This document shows positions 1-6,736 of a stretch of DNA of 36,688 nucleotides, piece by piece. The notes beneath the pieces were generated by a model. The model was given only the letters and a program-made list of their open reading frames with translations. It had not been told where the DNA came from and did not search any database. The stretch is from a virus. The translations under genes and the position numbers were made by a program. Location of the stretch: positions 1 to 36,688 of the IMG/VR virus record IMGVR_UViG_3300042868_011898; one strand, written 5' to 3'. Position 1 is the stretch's first letter. Each line of letters opens with the position of its first letter.

Positions 1-1
1 T

Positions 2-109
2 GAATTGGAAAACTATATTGAAGACCTCAAATATTCTTTAAGAAGTGAAGAAAGTTTCACACAAAATCCTGAATATGGAAAACAGTGGGGCGATATTGAA
101 AAAATGTAA
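2..109 (+). CDS. C-terminal end of an unidentified gene (partial)
   Basis: An open frame enters from the left edge and ends at TAA 107-109, giving about 35 residues that end in QWGDIEKM. The fragment is acidic and probably helical. It is followed directly by a strong terminator, which supports its being the last gene of an upstream operon. The product cannot be identified from this tail. Confidence 0.6.
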   Translation, partial: ELENYIEDLKYSLRSEESFTQNPEYGKQWGDIEKM

Positions 110-133
110 GTACCATTAAAAATAATTAATTCA

Positions 134-160
134 CCCCATTGAACCCCAATGGGGTTTTTA
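134..160 (+). terminator. Rho-independent terminator
   Basis: An 8-bp stem (CCCCATTG 134-141 with CAATGGGG 147-154) has a 5-nt loop and is followed by TTTTTA. It ends the operon entering from the left. Confidence 0.85.
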
Positions 161-197
161 TTATGAAATACATTGTAACAAACTTAACTATATATGA

Positions 198-205
198 TAT
201 TTATT
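198..205 (+). promoter_or_regulatory. TATTTATA-class late promoter (variant TATTTATT)
   Basis: TATTTATT lies 4 nt before the ATG at 210. It is a one-base variant of the motif found before most leader-protein genes here. Confidence 0.45.
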
Positions 206-209
206 TAGT

Positions 210-1091
210 ATGAGGAATTTGATTTTTAAAGTTTTGAGAGAGGAAGCTGAAATGTCTGAAATGGGCATAAAGGTTAGCCGTTTAAAATCCTTACAACCAA
301 AACAATATCTTGTTAAAACAACAAAGAAAGAAGAAAAGGCAACCGAAGAAAAAAAAAGGTTAAAAACAATAACCGAAAAAGTTAATACATTGTTCTCTCA
401 AATTTCAGATGACCTTAAAAACTTAGGATGGGAAGATATCTATCTTCACCCAAAAAATGAGTTCTTTTATATTATTCTTCCATCAAAAATTAAAACAAAG
501 ATGAGAAGACTTGCTGACCTGTATGGTGAGCTTGTTGAAAACGATTATACAACATTAGTTTCACCTAAAGAAAAGATTGAACAGTTCTATAATGATTATT
601 TTGACTTTTTGGAAAAAGATTTTATATACGCATATGTTGATAAACCAAGAAATAGAACTCACTTCCCGAAAGGACTCCCAAAGAGTTTATTAGGTTATAA
701 TATTGGTATTAAGATTTATAAGCAAATGCTTAATACCTTGAATTTCATTCAGTCTGAGCCAAATGCAACCAAAGAAGTTCAAGCAATATATCGAAAATTA
801 ATTGAATCTCCTGATGTAAATTGTGTTATTTACAAAGACCTTGTTCTATTAATTAAAAAAAGTATTACAAAGGATGAAAAGATTAAGATTGTTGGGGAAA
901 GTATATACGAAAGATACCAAACAAAACCAAACAGTAGAAAACTTGTAATTAATCAATCAATTGTCCTTGATTCAAATCTTATGAGAGAAATCGGTGAGAA
1001 AAGATTACAATCTATGGTTGACGATATCTATTATTACTCAAAAGAAAATTTTAGGGTTCCGTTTGAAGACATGGATTTTGATTTTTATTAA
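210..1091 (+). CDS. Leader-peptide protein, 293 aa, unknown function
   Basis: The first residues (MRNLIFKVLREEAEM) form a short hydrophobic/basic helix ending in V-L-R-E-E, a variant of the [L/I]-x-E leader shared by many proteins of this window, so it may be a prohead-targeted protein cut near residue 11. The rest is lysine-rich and soluble, with a predicted coiled coil around residues 35-70 and no membrane segment. No enzymatic motif is recognised. A TATTTATT motif precedes the start and a terminator isolates it from the upstream gene. The leader assignment is inference from similarity to neighbours. Confidence 0.7.
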   Translation: MRNLIFKVLREEAEMSEMGIKVSRLKSLQPKQYLVKTTKKEEKATEEKKRLKTITEKVNTLFSQISDDLKNLGWEDIYLHPKNEFFYIILPSKIKTKMRRLADLYGELVENDYTTLVSPKEKIEQFYNDYFDFLEKDFIYAYVDKPRNRTHFPKGLPKSLLGYNIGIKIYKQMLNTLNFIQSEPNATKEVQAIYRKLIESPDVNCVIYKDLVLLIKKSITKDEKIKIVGESIYERYQTKPNSRKLVINQSIVLDSNLMREIGEKRLQSMVDDIYYYSKENFRVPFEDMDFDFY

Positions 1092-1101
1092 AAAAAATAA
1101 T

Positions 1102-1437
1102 ATGAAAACACTATTTGCAATTTTAATGTTTTTTATTTCTTTTACATGTAGTTCCCAAGTTAATTTAAAAATTAATTATAACAAAATTATTGATTATGAC
1201 GGGAAAATTAGAAAAGAGTATAAATCAAAAGGGTCTTGGTACGTAACACAAGACTCAGTATTGGTTCAAAAGTATGGTAACGATTCTTTAATTTACAACA
1301 CTACTGAAGTCAAAGGTAGACATGTGTATTACAAAAACAACTTCGACGAAATTGTTGATGTTGTATTTATGATTAACGGACTCACAATTAGAAATTCGAC
1401 TAGACCAAATGAATATTTAATATTTAAAGAAGATTAA
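1102..1437 (+). CDS. Small secreted protein, unknown function
   Basis: The ATG at 1102 is chosen because it places a clear signal peptide at the N-terminus (MKTLFAILMFFISFTCSSQ, cleavage likely after SSQ or earlier). An earlier in-frame start at 994 would lie inside the preceding gene and bury the signal. The mature part, about 90 residues, looks beta-rich and has no recognised motif. It resembles in style the other small exported proteins of the window (start positions 5489, 6597 and 29545). It is followed after 1 nt by a holin-like gene, so a role in the envelope during infection or lysis is possible but not shown. Confidence 0.75.
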   Translation: MKTLFAILMFFISFTCSSQVNLKINYNKIIDYDGKIRKEYKSKGSWYVTQDSVLVQKYGNDSLIYNTTEVKGRHVYYKNNFDEIVDVVFMINGLTIRNSTRPNEYLIFKED

Positions 1438-1438
1438 T

Positions 1439-1738
1439 ATGAAACAAAAAACAAAAAAGAAAGAACCGTCATTTCTCATTAAGATGTTTATGGATGAGAA
1501 TGATATTAATGAAAAATCAATTGTTGGTTTTGGGTCATTTATTATGATGGTAATTTGTCTGGGTATTGACATATATACAGGATTCTTTGGAATGAAGTTT
1601 CCGATTAATGAATTTGTATTTGATGGGTTCCTTTATATTACTCTTGGAGCGTTTGGTATTGCGTCAATTGACAAGTATGTAACGGCTAAGAATAAAATAA
1701 ATGAAATTACTGAAGAGGAAGAAACCACAGAAGGATGA
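1439..1738 (+). CDS. Holin-like two-TM membrane protein
   Basis: 99 aa with two hydrophobic segments (about residues 29-49 and 62-82), a lysine-rich N-terminus and a charged C-terminal tail (KINEITEEEETTEG). This layout fits small phage holins. It resembles the minus-strand protein encoded at 13752-14018: both have a basic N-terminus, two TM segments, and E-x-x-F-D before a glycine-rich second TM. The stop overlaps the next gene's ATG by 4 nt (ATGA), indicating translational coupling. The holin role is inferred from topology; it could instead be a structural or superinfection membrane protein. Confidence 0.6.
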   Translation: MKQKTKKKEPSFLIKMFMDENDINEKSIVGFGSFIMMVICLGIDIYTGFFGMKFPINEFVFDGFLYITLGAFGIASIDKYVTAKNKINEITEEEETTEG

Positions 1739-2118
1739 GATTAATTATAACCGAATCACAACTTAAAAAAATTATTTTAGAACAAGAATCATCCGATTTT
1801 CAGGATTATTTTAATAAGTTGAAAGGGAAAGAAATTAAAATGGATACAAATATACCTGAGATTAATTTGTATAAGGGGAGCATATCTGTGGATGATTTCA
1901 TATCAAAAATAAATAAATCACCATTTAAAGTGACATCATTTTATATTAATAGTGAGGGTTATAATTTTCCTATTGTTTCTGTATCTTTTACTTTGGAGCG
2001 TGGTAATAACTCAATCAGTTTAAGTACAGAACCTTTTAATACTGATAAAGGTTTTACTATGTTAAAATTAACAAAATCTTTGGGTGGAGTTAAGAAAGAA
2101 AAACCAAAAGAAATTTAA
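1735..2118 (+). CDS. Leader-peptide protein, 127 aa (LTESQL class)
   Basis: Begins MRLIITESQLKKIILEQ, a member of the same leader family as the proteins starting at 10148, 25360, 27389 and 27738; predicted cut after the E of I-L-E. The mature part (about 110 aa) appears beta-rich with serine-rich strands around residues 60-105 and a lysine-rich tail. Function unknown. It is translationally coupled to the upstream holin-like gene (ATGA) and its stop overlaps the next ATG by 1 nt (TAATG), so these genes form one operon. Confidence 0.75.
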   Translation: MRLIITESQLKKIILEQESSDFQDYFNKLKGKEIKMDTNIPEINLYKGSISVDDFISKINKSPFKVTSFYINSEGYNFPIVSVSFTLERGNNSISLSTEPFNTDKGFTMLKLTKSLGGVKKEKPKEI

Positions 2119-2465
2119 TGGAATTTGAAAGAGAAGACATAGAACAAGAATTTAACAGAGTTGAGAACGCCATTAAAAGGTTTATGAAAAAACAATATTG
2201 GTGGATTGATGACGTTAACTTGAGTAAAAGTTCTTTTCAAAAAAATAAAATGTCATCAAGTACATTAAAATCTTATGATTTAGATGTGGTAATTGATAAA
2301 AAAAATATGGATTGGCTTAAAGATAATTTTGACGAAATCAATAAAAGTGAAGAACAATTTAATTTATTATTTAATACTGTATTAAGTTCTTTAACTACCT
2401 TTGACTTTAATAACCCAACTCACGTTAGAGTTGATATGACACCAGTAATACAAGATTCCATATAA
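2118..2465 (+). CDS. Unknown small acidic protein, 115 aa
   Basis: Soluble, with alternating charged helices (EDIEQEFNRVENAIKRFMKK) and no leader peptide. The start overlaps the previous stop by one base. It resembles in size and composition the small proteins encoded at 11.5-12.9 kb, but I cannot show homology by eye. No motif is recognised. Confidence 0.65.
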   Translation: MEFEREDIEQEFNRVENAIKRFMKKQYWWIDDVNLSKSSFQKNKMSSSTLKSYDLDVVIDKKNMDWLKDNFDEINKSEEQFNLLFNTVLSSLTTFDFNNPTHVRVDMTPVIQDSI

Positions 2466-2466
2466 T

Positions 2467-3012
2467 ATGTTACAAAACGAAAAAAAAATAGCTGTTGAAA
2501 AATATATTAATACAATGTCTAAAAAAACAGGTATTGAATATAAATACAGCCAAGAACATGGTAACAATTGGGTTGGAATAGTAGTTGACCTGTCAAAATA
2601 TGATAAGAATTCAAAAAACTATGACGAAGAATATTTTAATAAAATATATTCTGAGCCAAAAGGATTTTTTAAGTCAAGAACTTGGAGGCTCGGTGAATTT
2701 ATTAACACAATGAAAAAATTATTATCAATTGATAGTAATATTAAAATATTTTTTGATTTTAAAAATTACGATTATACAAATAAAGTATCTGACGATATTA
2801 AAAAAGCAATTAAAAAAACCAAATTCCCACAAACACAATTTAGATTTGAAACTGAATTTAATGAACCAGGTATAAACATGAGATTTGGTAATTTTCCAGT
2901 TATGGAAAGAGGTACATTTTCAGAATTTCTTGATGAATTAAAACAACTTGTTGATTACGATTTAGATGTTTATCGTTGGGTCTATAGTACTGGCCCGATA
3001 AATGAAGATTAA
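2467..3012 (+). CDS. Unknown protein, 181 aa
   Basis: Starts 1 nt after the previous stop, so it is probably co-transcribed. Soluble, with a mix of charged helices and strands; tryptophans near residues 37, 73 and 172. No leader peptide, signal peptide or membrane segment. Its 3' end overlaps the convergent minus-strand gene by 4 nt. No function is recognised. Confidence 0.65.
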   Translation: MLQNEKKIAVEKYINTMSKKTGIEYKYSQEHGNNWVGIVVDLSKYDKNSKNYDEEYFNKIYSEPKGFFKSRTWRLGEFINTMKKLLSIDSNIKIFFDFKNYDYTNKVSDDIKKAIKKTKFPQTQFRFETEFNEPGINMRFGNFPVMERGTFSEFLDELKQLVDYDLDVYRWVYSTGPINED

Positions 3013-3464
3013 TTATTTTTCTTAATTTTTTCCTCTAAATCACAAAGAGTTTTATAACTATTATCTTGAAATATTACTTTGGGAGTTGATTCCAATAAAA
3101 CAGAATCTCTTATTCTAATTGTCTGACTTTGGTATTTCAAAGTATTTTTCATTCCTTCTATTATTATCATTATTTCTTTCTCTCTCTCAACAATTCTGTT
3201 TGTACATTCTTGTTCATTGAAAATGATTTGCCGATTTAAATCAACCAATTTTCTATTTTGAAATAATAAATTATTACTTAATGTATCAATTTGAGTTTGT
3301 TGGAATGAAATAGTTTTCTTCAGCTCTTCAGTTTCAGGAGAAATTGACTTAAAATATGATGGTAAAACAAATATTATAATTGTCGCCAATACAAGAATTA
3401 TAAGACCTGTCATTCTTTGTCTTCTTGTTAGTGTCGTTAGTATTTGCTGAACATCAAACTTCAT
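3009..3464 (-). CDS. Membrane-anchored coiled-coil protein (i-spanin-like)
   Basis: The start at 3464 (MKFDVQQIL) is preferred over one at 3488, because the TATTTATAAATA palindrome lies immediately upstream of it and would otherwise be inside the gene. The protein has one TM segment (about residues 21-40, after RRQRM) followed by a long coiled coil (about 45-115). This N-in/C-out layout fits Rz-type inner-membrane spanins. There is no overlapping lipoprotein partner here, so the spanin call is tentative; a structural or regulatory membrane protein is equally possible. Confidence 0.55.
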   Translation of the reverse strand: MKFDVQQILTTLTRRQRMTGLIILVLATIIIFVLPSYFKSISPETEELKKTISFQQTQIDTLSNNLLFQNRKLVDLNRQIIFNEQECTNRIVEREKEIMIIIEGMKNTLKYQSQTIRIRDSVLLESTPKVIFQDNSYKTLCDLEEKIKKNN

Positions 3465-3475
3465 ATTTATAAATA
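3464..3475. promoter_or_regulatory. Palindromic TATTTATAAATA, divergent late promoter
   Basis: A perfect 12-bp palindrome giving TATTTATA in both directions. It lies next to the minus-strand ATG at 3464 and 14 nt before the plus-strand ATG at 3490. Confidence 0.55.
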
Positions 3476-3489
3476 TAAAAAAAAACATT

Positions 3490-3675
3490 ATGACACAAGA
3501 AGAAAAATCAAAAGTTTATCAGAGTCTATTACATGAACACGATAAGATTTCAAATCAAATCTCAGCAGTTAAAGGTGAGTCAATAGACCTCAATGAAGAG
3601 CAAAACATGCGTATTTCAAAATTGCAAAACCAACTTAGAAATATATCAATTCAAATGATGTCTTTGATGAAATAA
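3490..3675 (+). CDS. Small coiled-coil protein, 61 aa
   Basis: Short, fully helical, charged protein (many Q, S, K, E) with a heptad-like pattern. It is transcribed divergently from the spanin-like gene and ends at a strong terminator, which supports its being a real gene. Function unknown. Confidence 0.6.
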   Translation: MTQEEKSKVYQSLLHEHDKISNQISAVKGESIDLNEEQNMRISKLQNQLRNISIQMMSLMK

Positions 3676-3680
3676 AAAAA

Positions 3681-3706
3681 CCCCCAAGTTTGGGGGTTTT
3701 TATTTT
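3681..3706. terminator. Bidirectional terminator
   Basis: CCCCCA (3681-3686) pairs with TGGGGG (3691-3696) with A-runs before and T-runs after, so it can serve the plus gene at 3490 and the minus FKBP gene. Confidence 0.85.
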
Positions 3707-3721
3707 AAAGGGTAGTTAAAA

Positions 3722-4147
3722 TTAATTAACTGAAACTACCTCTAAATCAAAGATTAGTTTCTTACCTGCAAGTGGGTGGTTCATATCCAACACTGCGGTT
3801 GATTCTTTAACTTCTTTCACTGTGACCTGAACTGGTCCGTATTGATTCTGACCTTGCAACATGTCACCAACTTTTACGTTTTCGGGAACTTGATTTAGAT
3901 TTACTTCTTGAATCATCATCTCATTCACTTCACCATAAGCATCCTGAGGTTCAATTTCAATTGTCTTTTTTTCACCAATTAACATACCAATTAACCCATT
4001 TTCAAAACCTGGAATTAATTGACCTTCACCGAGTTTTGCTGTAAGTGGGGTACGTCCTTCTTGAATTGAAGTGTCGAAAATTGTGCCGTCTTCGAGTCGG
4101 CCAGTGTAATTTACGGAAACACTGTCACCATTTTTAATTTGCTCCAT
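3722..4147 (-). CDS. FKBP-type peptidyl-prolyl isomerase, SlyD-like
   Basis: 141 aa. The N-terminal FKBP half shows V-N-Y-T-G-R-L-E-D-G-T-x-F-D-T-S (about residues 12-27) and L-I-P-G-F-E-x-G-L-I-G-M (about 44-55), followed by the inserted-flap region (residues about 65-120, with G-D-M-L-Q-G) and the terminal strand L-I-F-D-L-E-V. Length and order match SlyD/FkpA-short enzymes of Bacteroidetes. These isomerise X-Pro bonds and act as folding chaperones in the cytoplasm. It lacks the histidine-rich metal-binding tail of E. coli SlyD. Probably captured from a host; it may help fold virion proteins. Confidence 0.92.
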   Translation of the reverse strand: MEQIKNGDSVSVNYTGRLEDGTIFDTSIQEGRTPLTAKLGEGQLIPGFENGLIGMLIGEKKTIEIEPQDAYGEVNEMMIQEVNLNQVPENVKVGDMLQGQNQYGPVQVTVKEVKESTAVLDMNHPLAGKKLIFDLEVVSVN

Positions 4148-4170
4148 TTTTGTAATTTTTATTAATGATA

Positions 4171-4659
4171 TTAAACTTTTTCTAAGATATCAATAAGCCA
4201 TTCAGGTTTATGTCCATTTTTCCATACCGCAAAATCCATTTTTTCCCCACGGTAGTAGTTTCTATATGATTCAACAACATCGGTTACTTTATATTCATCG
4301 GGCATTGCCTTCGGTGGTTCAGTAAAACCTATGTCTTGAATTTTTGGTTTATTAATTAGACACCACTCAATAACATCCTGTGATTTATGACGTTTTCCGT
4401 ACCTCTGGGTGTATTCTTTAGACAATGATAGACCAAGTTCACAAAGATAAAGATAGTTGCTTAATGAGGACCTGGTCCATATAGAACAGGGGTGATTCTT
4501 ATGGGATAACTTGTACGGTACTTGGTCGGTCGGTTGGTCGGTAGTATGATGAGCTCCACACAACAATTGAGCGGTTTCAAGTATCATTTTAACCACGTGC
4601 TTATCGCAGTGGTCTTTTGCACATTTGTTCACGTCCCAATCTAAAAAGAAAATATTCAT
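4171..4659 (-). CDS. Conserved phage protein of unknown function (HCDKHVVKM family)
   Basis: 162 aa beginning M-N-I-F-F-L-D, with D-H-C-D-K-H-V-V-K-M-I-L-E-T-A-Q-L-L (about residues 17-34), K-x-S-H-K-N-H-P-C-x-x-W-x-R (about 51-63) and E-Y-x-x-R-Y-G-K-x-H-K-S (about 81-92). I recognise this as a family widespread in phages, especially marine myoviruses, and usually left as hypothetical. The conserved His/Cys/Asp set suggests a metal site or nuclease-like active centre, but that is inference. It has its own host-type promoter 5 nt upstream of the ATG. Confidence 0.85.
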   Translation of the reverse strand: MNIFFLDWDVNKCAKDHCDKHVVKMILETAQLLCGAHHTTDQPTDQVPYKLSHKNHPCSIWTRSSLSNYLYLCELGLSLSKEYTQRYGKRHKSQDVIEWCLINKPKIQDIGFTEPPKAMPDEYKVTDVVESYRNYYRGEKMDFAVWKNGHKPEWLIDILEKV

Positions 4660-4664
4660 AGATA

Positions 4665-4672
4665 CAAAATTA
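4665..4672 (-). promoter_or_regulatory. Host-type -7 box TAATTTTG, leaderless start
   Basis: TAnnTTTG on the minus strand with exactly 5 nt to the ATG at 4659, so transcription would begin at or next to the start codon. Confidence 0.6.
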
Positions 4673-4685
4673 CTAAATAATGGGG

Positions 4686-4693
4686 TATTTATA
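4686..4693 (+). promoter_or_regulatory. TATTTATA late promoter
   Basis: TATTTATA followed by an A-rich leader, 16 nt before the ATG at 4710. The same block precedes the gene at 5628. Confidence 0.6.
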
Positions 4694-4709
4694 TAAAAAA
4701 ATTAAAAGT

Positions 4710-5267
4710 ATGAGACAATTATTTAATATTAATGAATCTGAAAAACAAAGGATTCTTGAGATGCATGAAAATGCAACTAAGAAACATTATCTAATAGAAC
4801 AATCTTCTACCTCCTATGAGTTTTCGACAGAGTCGGTGCCCGCTAGACAATTTATATATAAAGAATTCAATTTGTTTAAATCCAATCCTAATTTCGCAAC
4901 TATGACACCTCAACAAAAAATTGATGATTTAAATACTGCAAGAGAAAAATTAAAAACTACGGATATGAACGCTTTAGTAAAAAGGGCACAAGAAGCGGGG
5001 GTAACATCAGGCTCCACCACGGCTTTACAAACTGATTTACAAACAGTTTCAGGTAACGCCAATTTAAAATTTGTCGGGACAGATGGTACTGAAAAAGCAT
5101 TCGTTGATGGTAAGTTAGGTACAAACACTGTGGACGCTCTACTTAGATACCAAATTTATTTATTAGGTCTACCACAACAGACTAAACCTGTGACTAACCA
5201 ATCATATGTTCAGCCAGGGTCCGCAAAAGTTGTTGGGCAAGGAACTTATAATGTTGGGAAAAAATAA
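4710..5267 (+). CDS. Leader-peptide protein, 185 aa (MRQLF class), PG-binding-like
   Basis: The start at 4710 is preferred over an ATG at 4680, because the intervening DNA is the promoter block that also lies untranslated before 5628. The leader (MRQLFNINESEKQR, then L-E-M-H-E-N-A and L-I-E-Q at about residues 28-31) is nearly identical to that of the 5628 protein. After a helical region, residues about 120-155 read F-V-D-G-K-L-G-T-N-T-V-D-A-L-L-R-Y-Q, reminiscent of PG_binding_1 domains (D-G-x-x-G-x-x-T-x-x-A-x-x-x-x-Q). A cell-wall binding role is thus possible but weakly supported. Confidence 0.75.
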   Translation: MRQLFNINESEKQRILEMHENATKKHYLIEQSSTSYEFSTESVPARQFIYKEFNLFKSNPNFATMTPQQKIDDLNTAREKLKTTDMNALVKRAQEAGVTSGSTTALQTDLQTVSGNANLKFVGTDGTEKAFVDGKLGTNTVDALLRYQIYLLGLPQQTKPVTNQSYVQPGSAKVVGQGTYNVGKK

Positions 5268-5489
5268 TTAAATTGTTTTTCCGGGAACGTATTCATAACC
5301 TTTGATGGTGTCACAAGTTACCTCCATAATTAGGTAGTATTCACCGGTTTCCTCATCAATACCTCTGTAATATGTCGTATCACATTTAATAGTTTTTGTG
5401 ATTTGTTTGTTAACTGTTTTAGTATTAATGGTTGAAGAACATCCGAATACCATTAGAACTACTAAGATTAAAAAAGTGATGTGTTTCAT
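5268..5489 (-). CDS. Small lipoprotein
   Basis: 73 aa with a typical type II signal: MKHITFLILVVLMVFGCSS, lipobox V-F-G-C, lipidation at Cys17. The mature protein is about 56 residues, with two further cysteines. The family is unknown. It starts with a host-type promoter TATATTTG 20 nt upstream and is probably expressed early. It could be an outer-membrane o-spanin-like or superinfection-exclusion lipoprotein; neither is shown. It converges with the leader protein that ends at 5267 with no gap. Confidence 0.7.
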   Translation of the reverse strand: MKHITFLILVVLMVFGCSSTINTKTVNKQITKTIKCDTTYYRGIDEETGEYYLIMEVTCDTIKGYEYVPGKTI

Positions 5490-5509
5490 TTGTTATTTGA
5501 TTTATTCTA

Positions 5510-5517
5510 CAAATATA
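5510..5517 (-). promoter_or_regulatory. Host-type -7 box TATATTTG
   Basis: TAnnTTTG on the minus strand, 20 nt before the ATG at 5489, followed by an AAATAACAA leader also seen at the 33919 gene. Confidence 0.6.
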
Positions 5518-5559
5518 CGGTAATTTACTGTTCCGCTCCAAATTTTTATAAAAAAAGTA

Positions 5560-5579
5560 GTTATAAAAAAGTTTATAAC
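5560..5579. promoter_or_regulatory. Operator-like inverted repeat GTTATAAA-N4-TTTATAAC
   Basis: A perfect 8-bp inverted repeat with a 4-nt spacer, repeated exactly at 6670-6689. It lies between two divergent promoters, so it may bind a regulator; no regulator is identified. Confidence 0.5.
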
Positions 5580-5602
5580 CATAAAATTAGTCATTTTTGA
5601 AG

Positions 5603-5610
5603 TATTTATA
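5603..5610 (+). promoter_or_regulatory. TATTTATA late promoter
   Basis: Sits 17 nt before the ATG at 5628 with an A-rich leader like that at 4694-4709. Confidence 0.6.
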
Positions 5611-5627
5611 TAAAAAAAATAAAAAGT

Positions 5628-6122
5628 ATGAGACAATTATTTAAGATAGACGAATCCGAAAAGAAAAGAATCCTTGAAATGCATGAAAATGCAACCAAGA
5701 AAAATTATTTAAATGAACAAGGAGTTCCTGAAACTGCGGCATCTAGTGGAACTAAACTAAATGGAAAAACTTATAAAATGGAAAAAATAATTGATGATAC
5801 TAGTTTACGTCAATTTTTGAATTGGGGTATAAACAGTGCCGAATTAGCCAAAGGACCTCATACCATAAATGTTGGTATGGTTAACACGGCGACTGGTCGT
5901 AATTATACCGTAGCTCCCGAGAGAACTGCTGAACCTGGCCCAGGTGACCCTTATTTTTTAGTAGATATAATTACTAAAGATTTAGATTTAATTGCTCAAA
6001 ATTACACTATTGATGAATTATGTAAAGGTGTTGATAAAAAATTACCACTAAAAAGCATAAAATCATTAGAAATTGCTAAAACTAGAGTTCAATCACGTCT
6101 AGGTTGGTGTAGAAAAGCGTAA
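5628..6122 (+). CDS. Leader-peptide protein, 164 aa (MRQLF class)
   Basis: The leader (MRQLFKIDESEKKR, then L-E-M-H-E-N-A and L-N-E-Q at about 28-31) closely matches that of the 4710 protein, while the rest differs completely. The mature part contains a conserved-looking block D-D-T-S-L-R-Q-F-L-N-W-G (about 56-67) and a C-terminal helix ending R-L-G-W-C-R-K-A. Function unknown. It has its own late promoter and ends at a terminator. The two genes illustrate one leader joined to different cargo. Confidence 0.75.
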   Translation: MRQLFKIDESEKKRILEMHENATKKNYLNEQGVPETAASSGTKLNGKTYKMEKIIDDTSLRQFLNWGINSAELAKGPHTINVGMVNTATGRNYTVAPERTAEPGPGDPYFLVDIITKDLDLIAQNYTIDELCKGVDKKLPLKSIKSLEIAKTRVQSRLGWCRKA

Positions 6123-6137
6123 AATTAATTAAAAATA

Positions 6138-6166
6138 AAAAAAGGAGAGGTTACTCTCCTTTTTTG
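6138..6166. terminator. Bidirectional terminator
   Basis: GGAGAG (6144-6149) pairs with CTCTCC (6154-6159), with A-runs before and T-runs after. It separates convergent genes. Confidence 0.85.
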
Positions 6167-6177
6167 TTTATATTAAT

Positions 6178-6597
6178 TTAATTGTAGATAATTTCAGGAT
6201 TTTTAGTAAAAAACCCTTTAATTAAATCACCCTCACGGTATTCAATAATATAGATAATACTACCTTCATCAGTTTTACCCAAGACTACCAATGATTCTTG
6301 ACTATCCTCTTGTACTACAACATCAATAATATTAGTACTTTGATTAATTTTAATAATTTTGTATTGACTACCTTCACAGGATTCAATTTTTTTACCCAAA
6401 TCGTAAGTTACAACTAACTTATTTTTGTGTTCGTATAAATCAGTGTAAACCAATTTTCCTAGTTCAAGAGCCCGTGTGGTACTAATCAACGACGAATGTT
6501 CAAAAAATTGAGTGGTGTCCAACTTAACAGTAATAACTTGAGAATTAGAAATAAAACTCAAAATGATAAATGTGATTGTGAGAATGGTATTTTTCAT
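6178..6597 (-). CDS. Small secreted protein, 139 aa
   Basis: N-terminal signal peptide MKNTILTITFIILSFISNSQ, cleavage likely after NSQ as in many Bacteroidetes secreted proteins. The mature part is beta-rich with one cysteine and no recognised motif. Transcribed from a host-type TATATTTG promoter inside the duplicated intergenic cassette region. Probably periplasmic; function unknown. Confidence 0.7.
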   Translation of the reverse strand: MKNTILTITFIILSFISNSQVITVKLDTTQFFEHSSLISTTRALELGKLVYTDLYEHKNKLVVTYDLGKKIESCEGSQYKIIKINQSTNIIDVVVQEDSQESLVVLGKTDEGSIIYIIEYREGDLIKGFFTKNPEIIYN

Positions 6598-6617
6598 AGT
6601 GTTTGTTATTTAGAATA

Positions 6618-6625
6618 CAAATATA
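6618..6625 (-). promoter_or_regulatory. Host-type -7 box TATATTTG
   Basis: TAnnTTTG on the minus strand, 20 nt before the ATG at 6597. A TTTG lies 21 nt further upstream, as at 5510-5517. Confidence 0.6.
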
Positions 6626-6669
6626 TGGCAATCTGTCCTGTTACTCCAAACTTTTTATAAAAAAAAGTA

Positions 6670-6689
6670 GTTATAAAAAAGTTTATAAC
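6670..6689. promoter_or_regulatory. Operator-like inverted repeat, second copy
   Basis: GTTATAAA-N4-TTTATAAC, identical to 5560-5579. Confidence 0.5.
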
Positions 6690-6712
6690 CATAAAATTAG
6701 TCATTTTTGATG

Positions 6713-6720
6713 TATTTATA
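6713..6720 (+). promoter_or_regulatory. TATTTATA late promoter
   Basis: Sits 16 nt before the ATG at 6737; likely drives the run of leader-protein genes from 6737 to 10135. Confidence 0.6.
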
Positions 6721-6736
6721 AAAAAAGTTTATTTTT

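Larger units (their letters stand above)
5536..5610. repeat. Intergenic promoter cassette, copy 1
   Basis: About 75 bp, nearly identical to 6644-6720. Each copy lies between a minus-strand secreted-protein gene and a plus-strand leader-protein gene and holds the inverted repeat and the TATTTATA box. Confidence 0.85.
6644..6720. repeat. Intergenic promoter cassette, copy 2
   Basis: About 77 bp, nearly identical to 5536-5610, including the inverted repeat at 6670-6689 and the TATTTATA box. Confidence 0.85.

Noticed and set aside
5560-5579. Inverted repeat as a transcription terminator
   Set aside because: AT-only stem without a following T-run and placed between divergent promoters; an operator is more likely.
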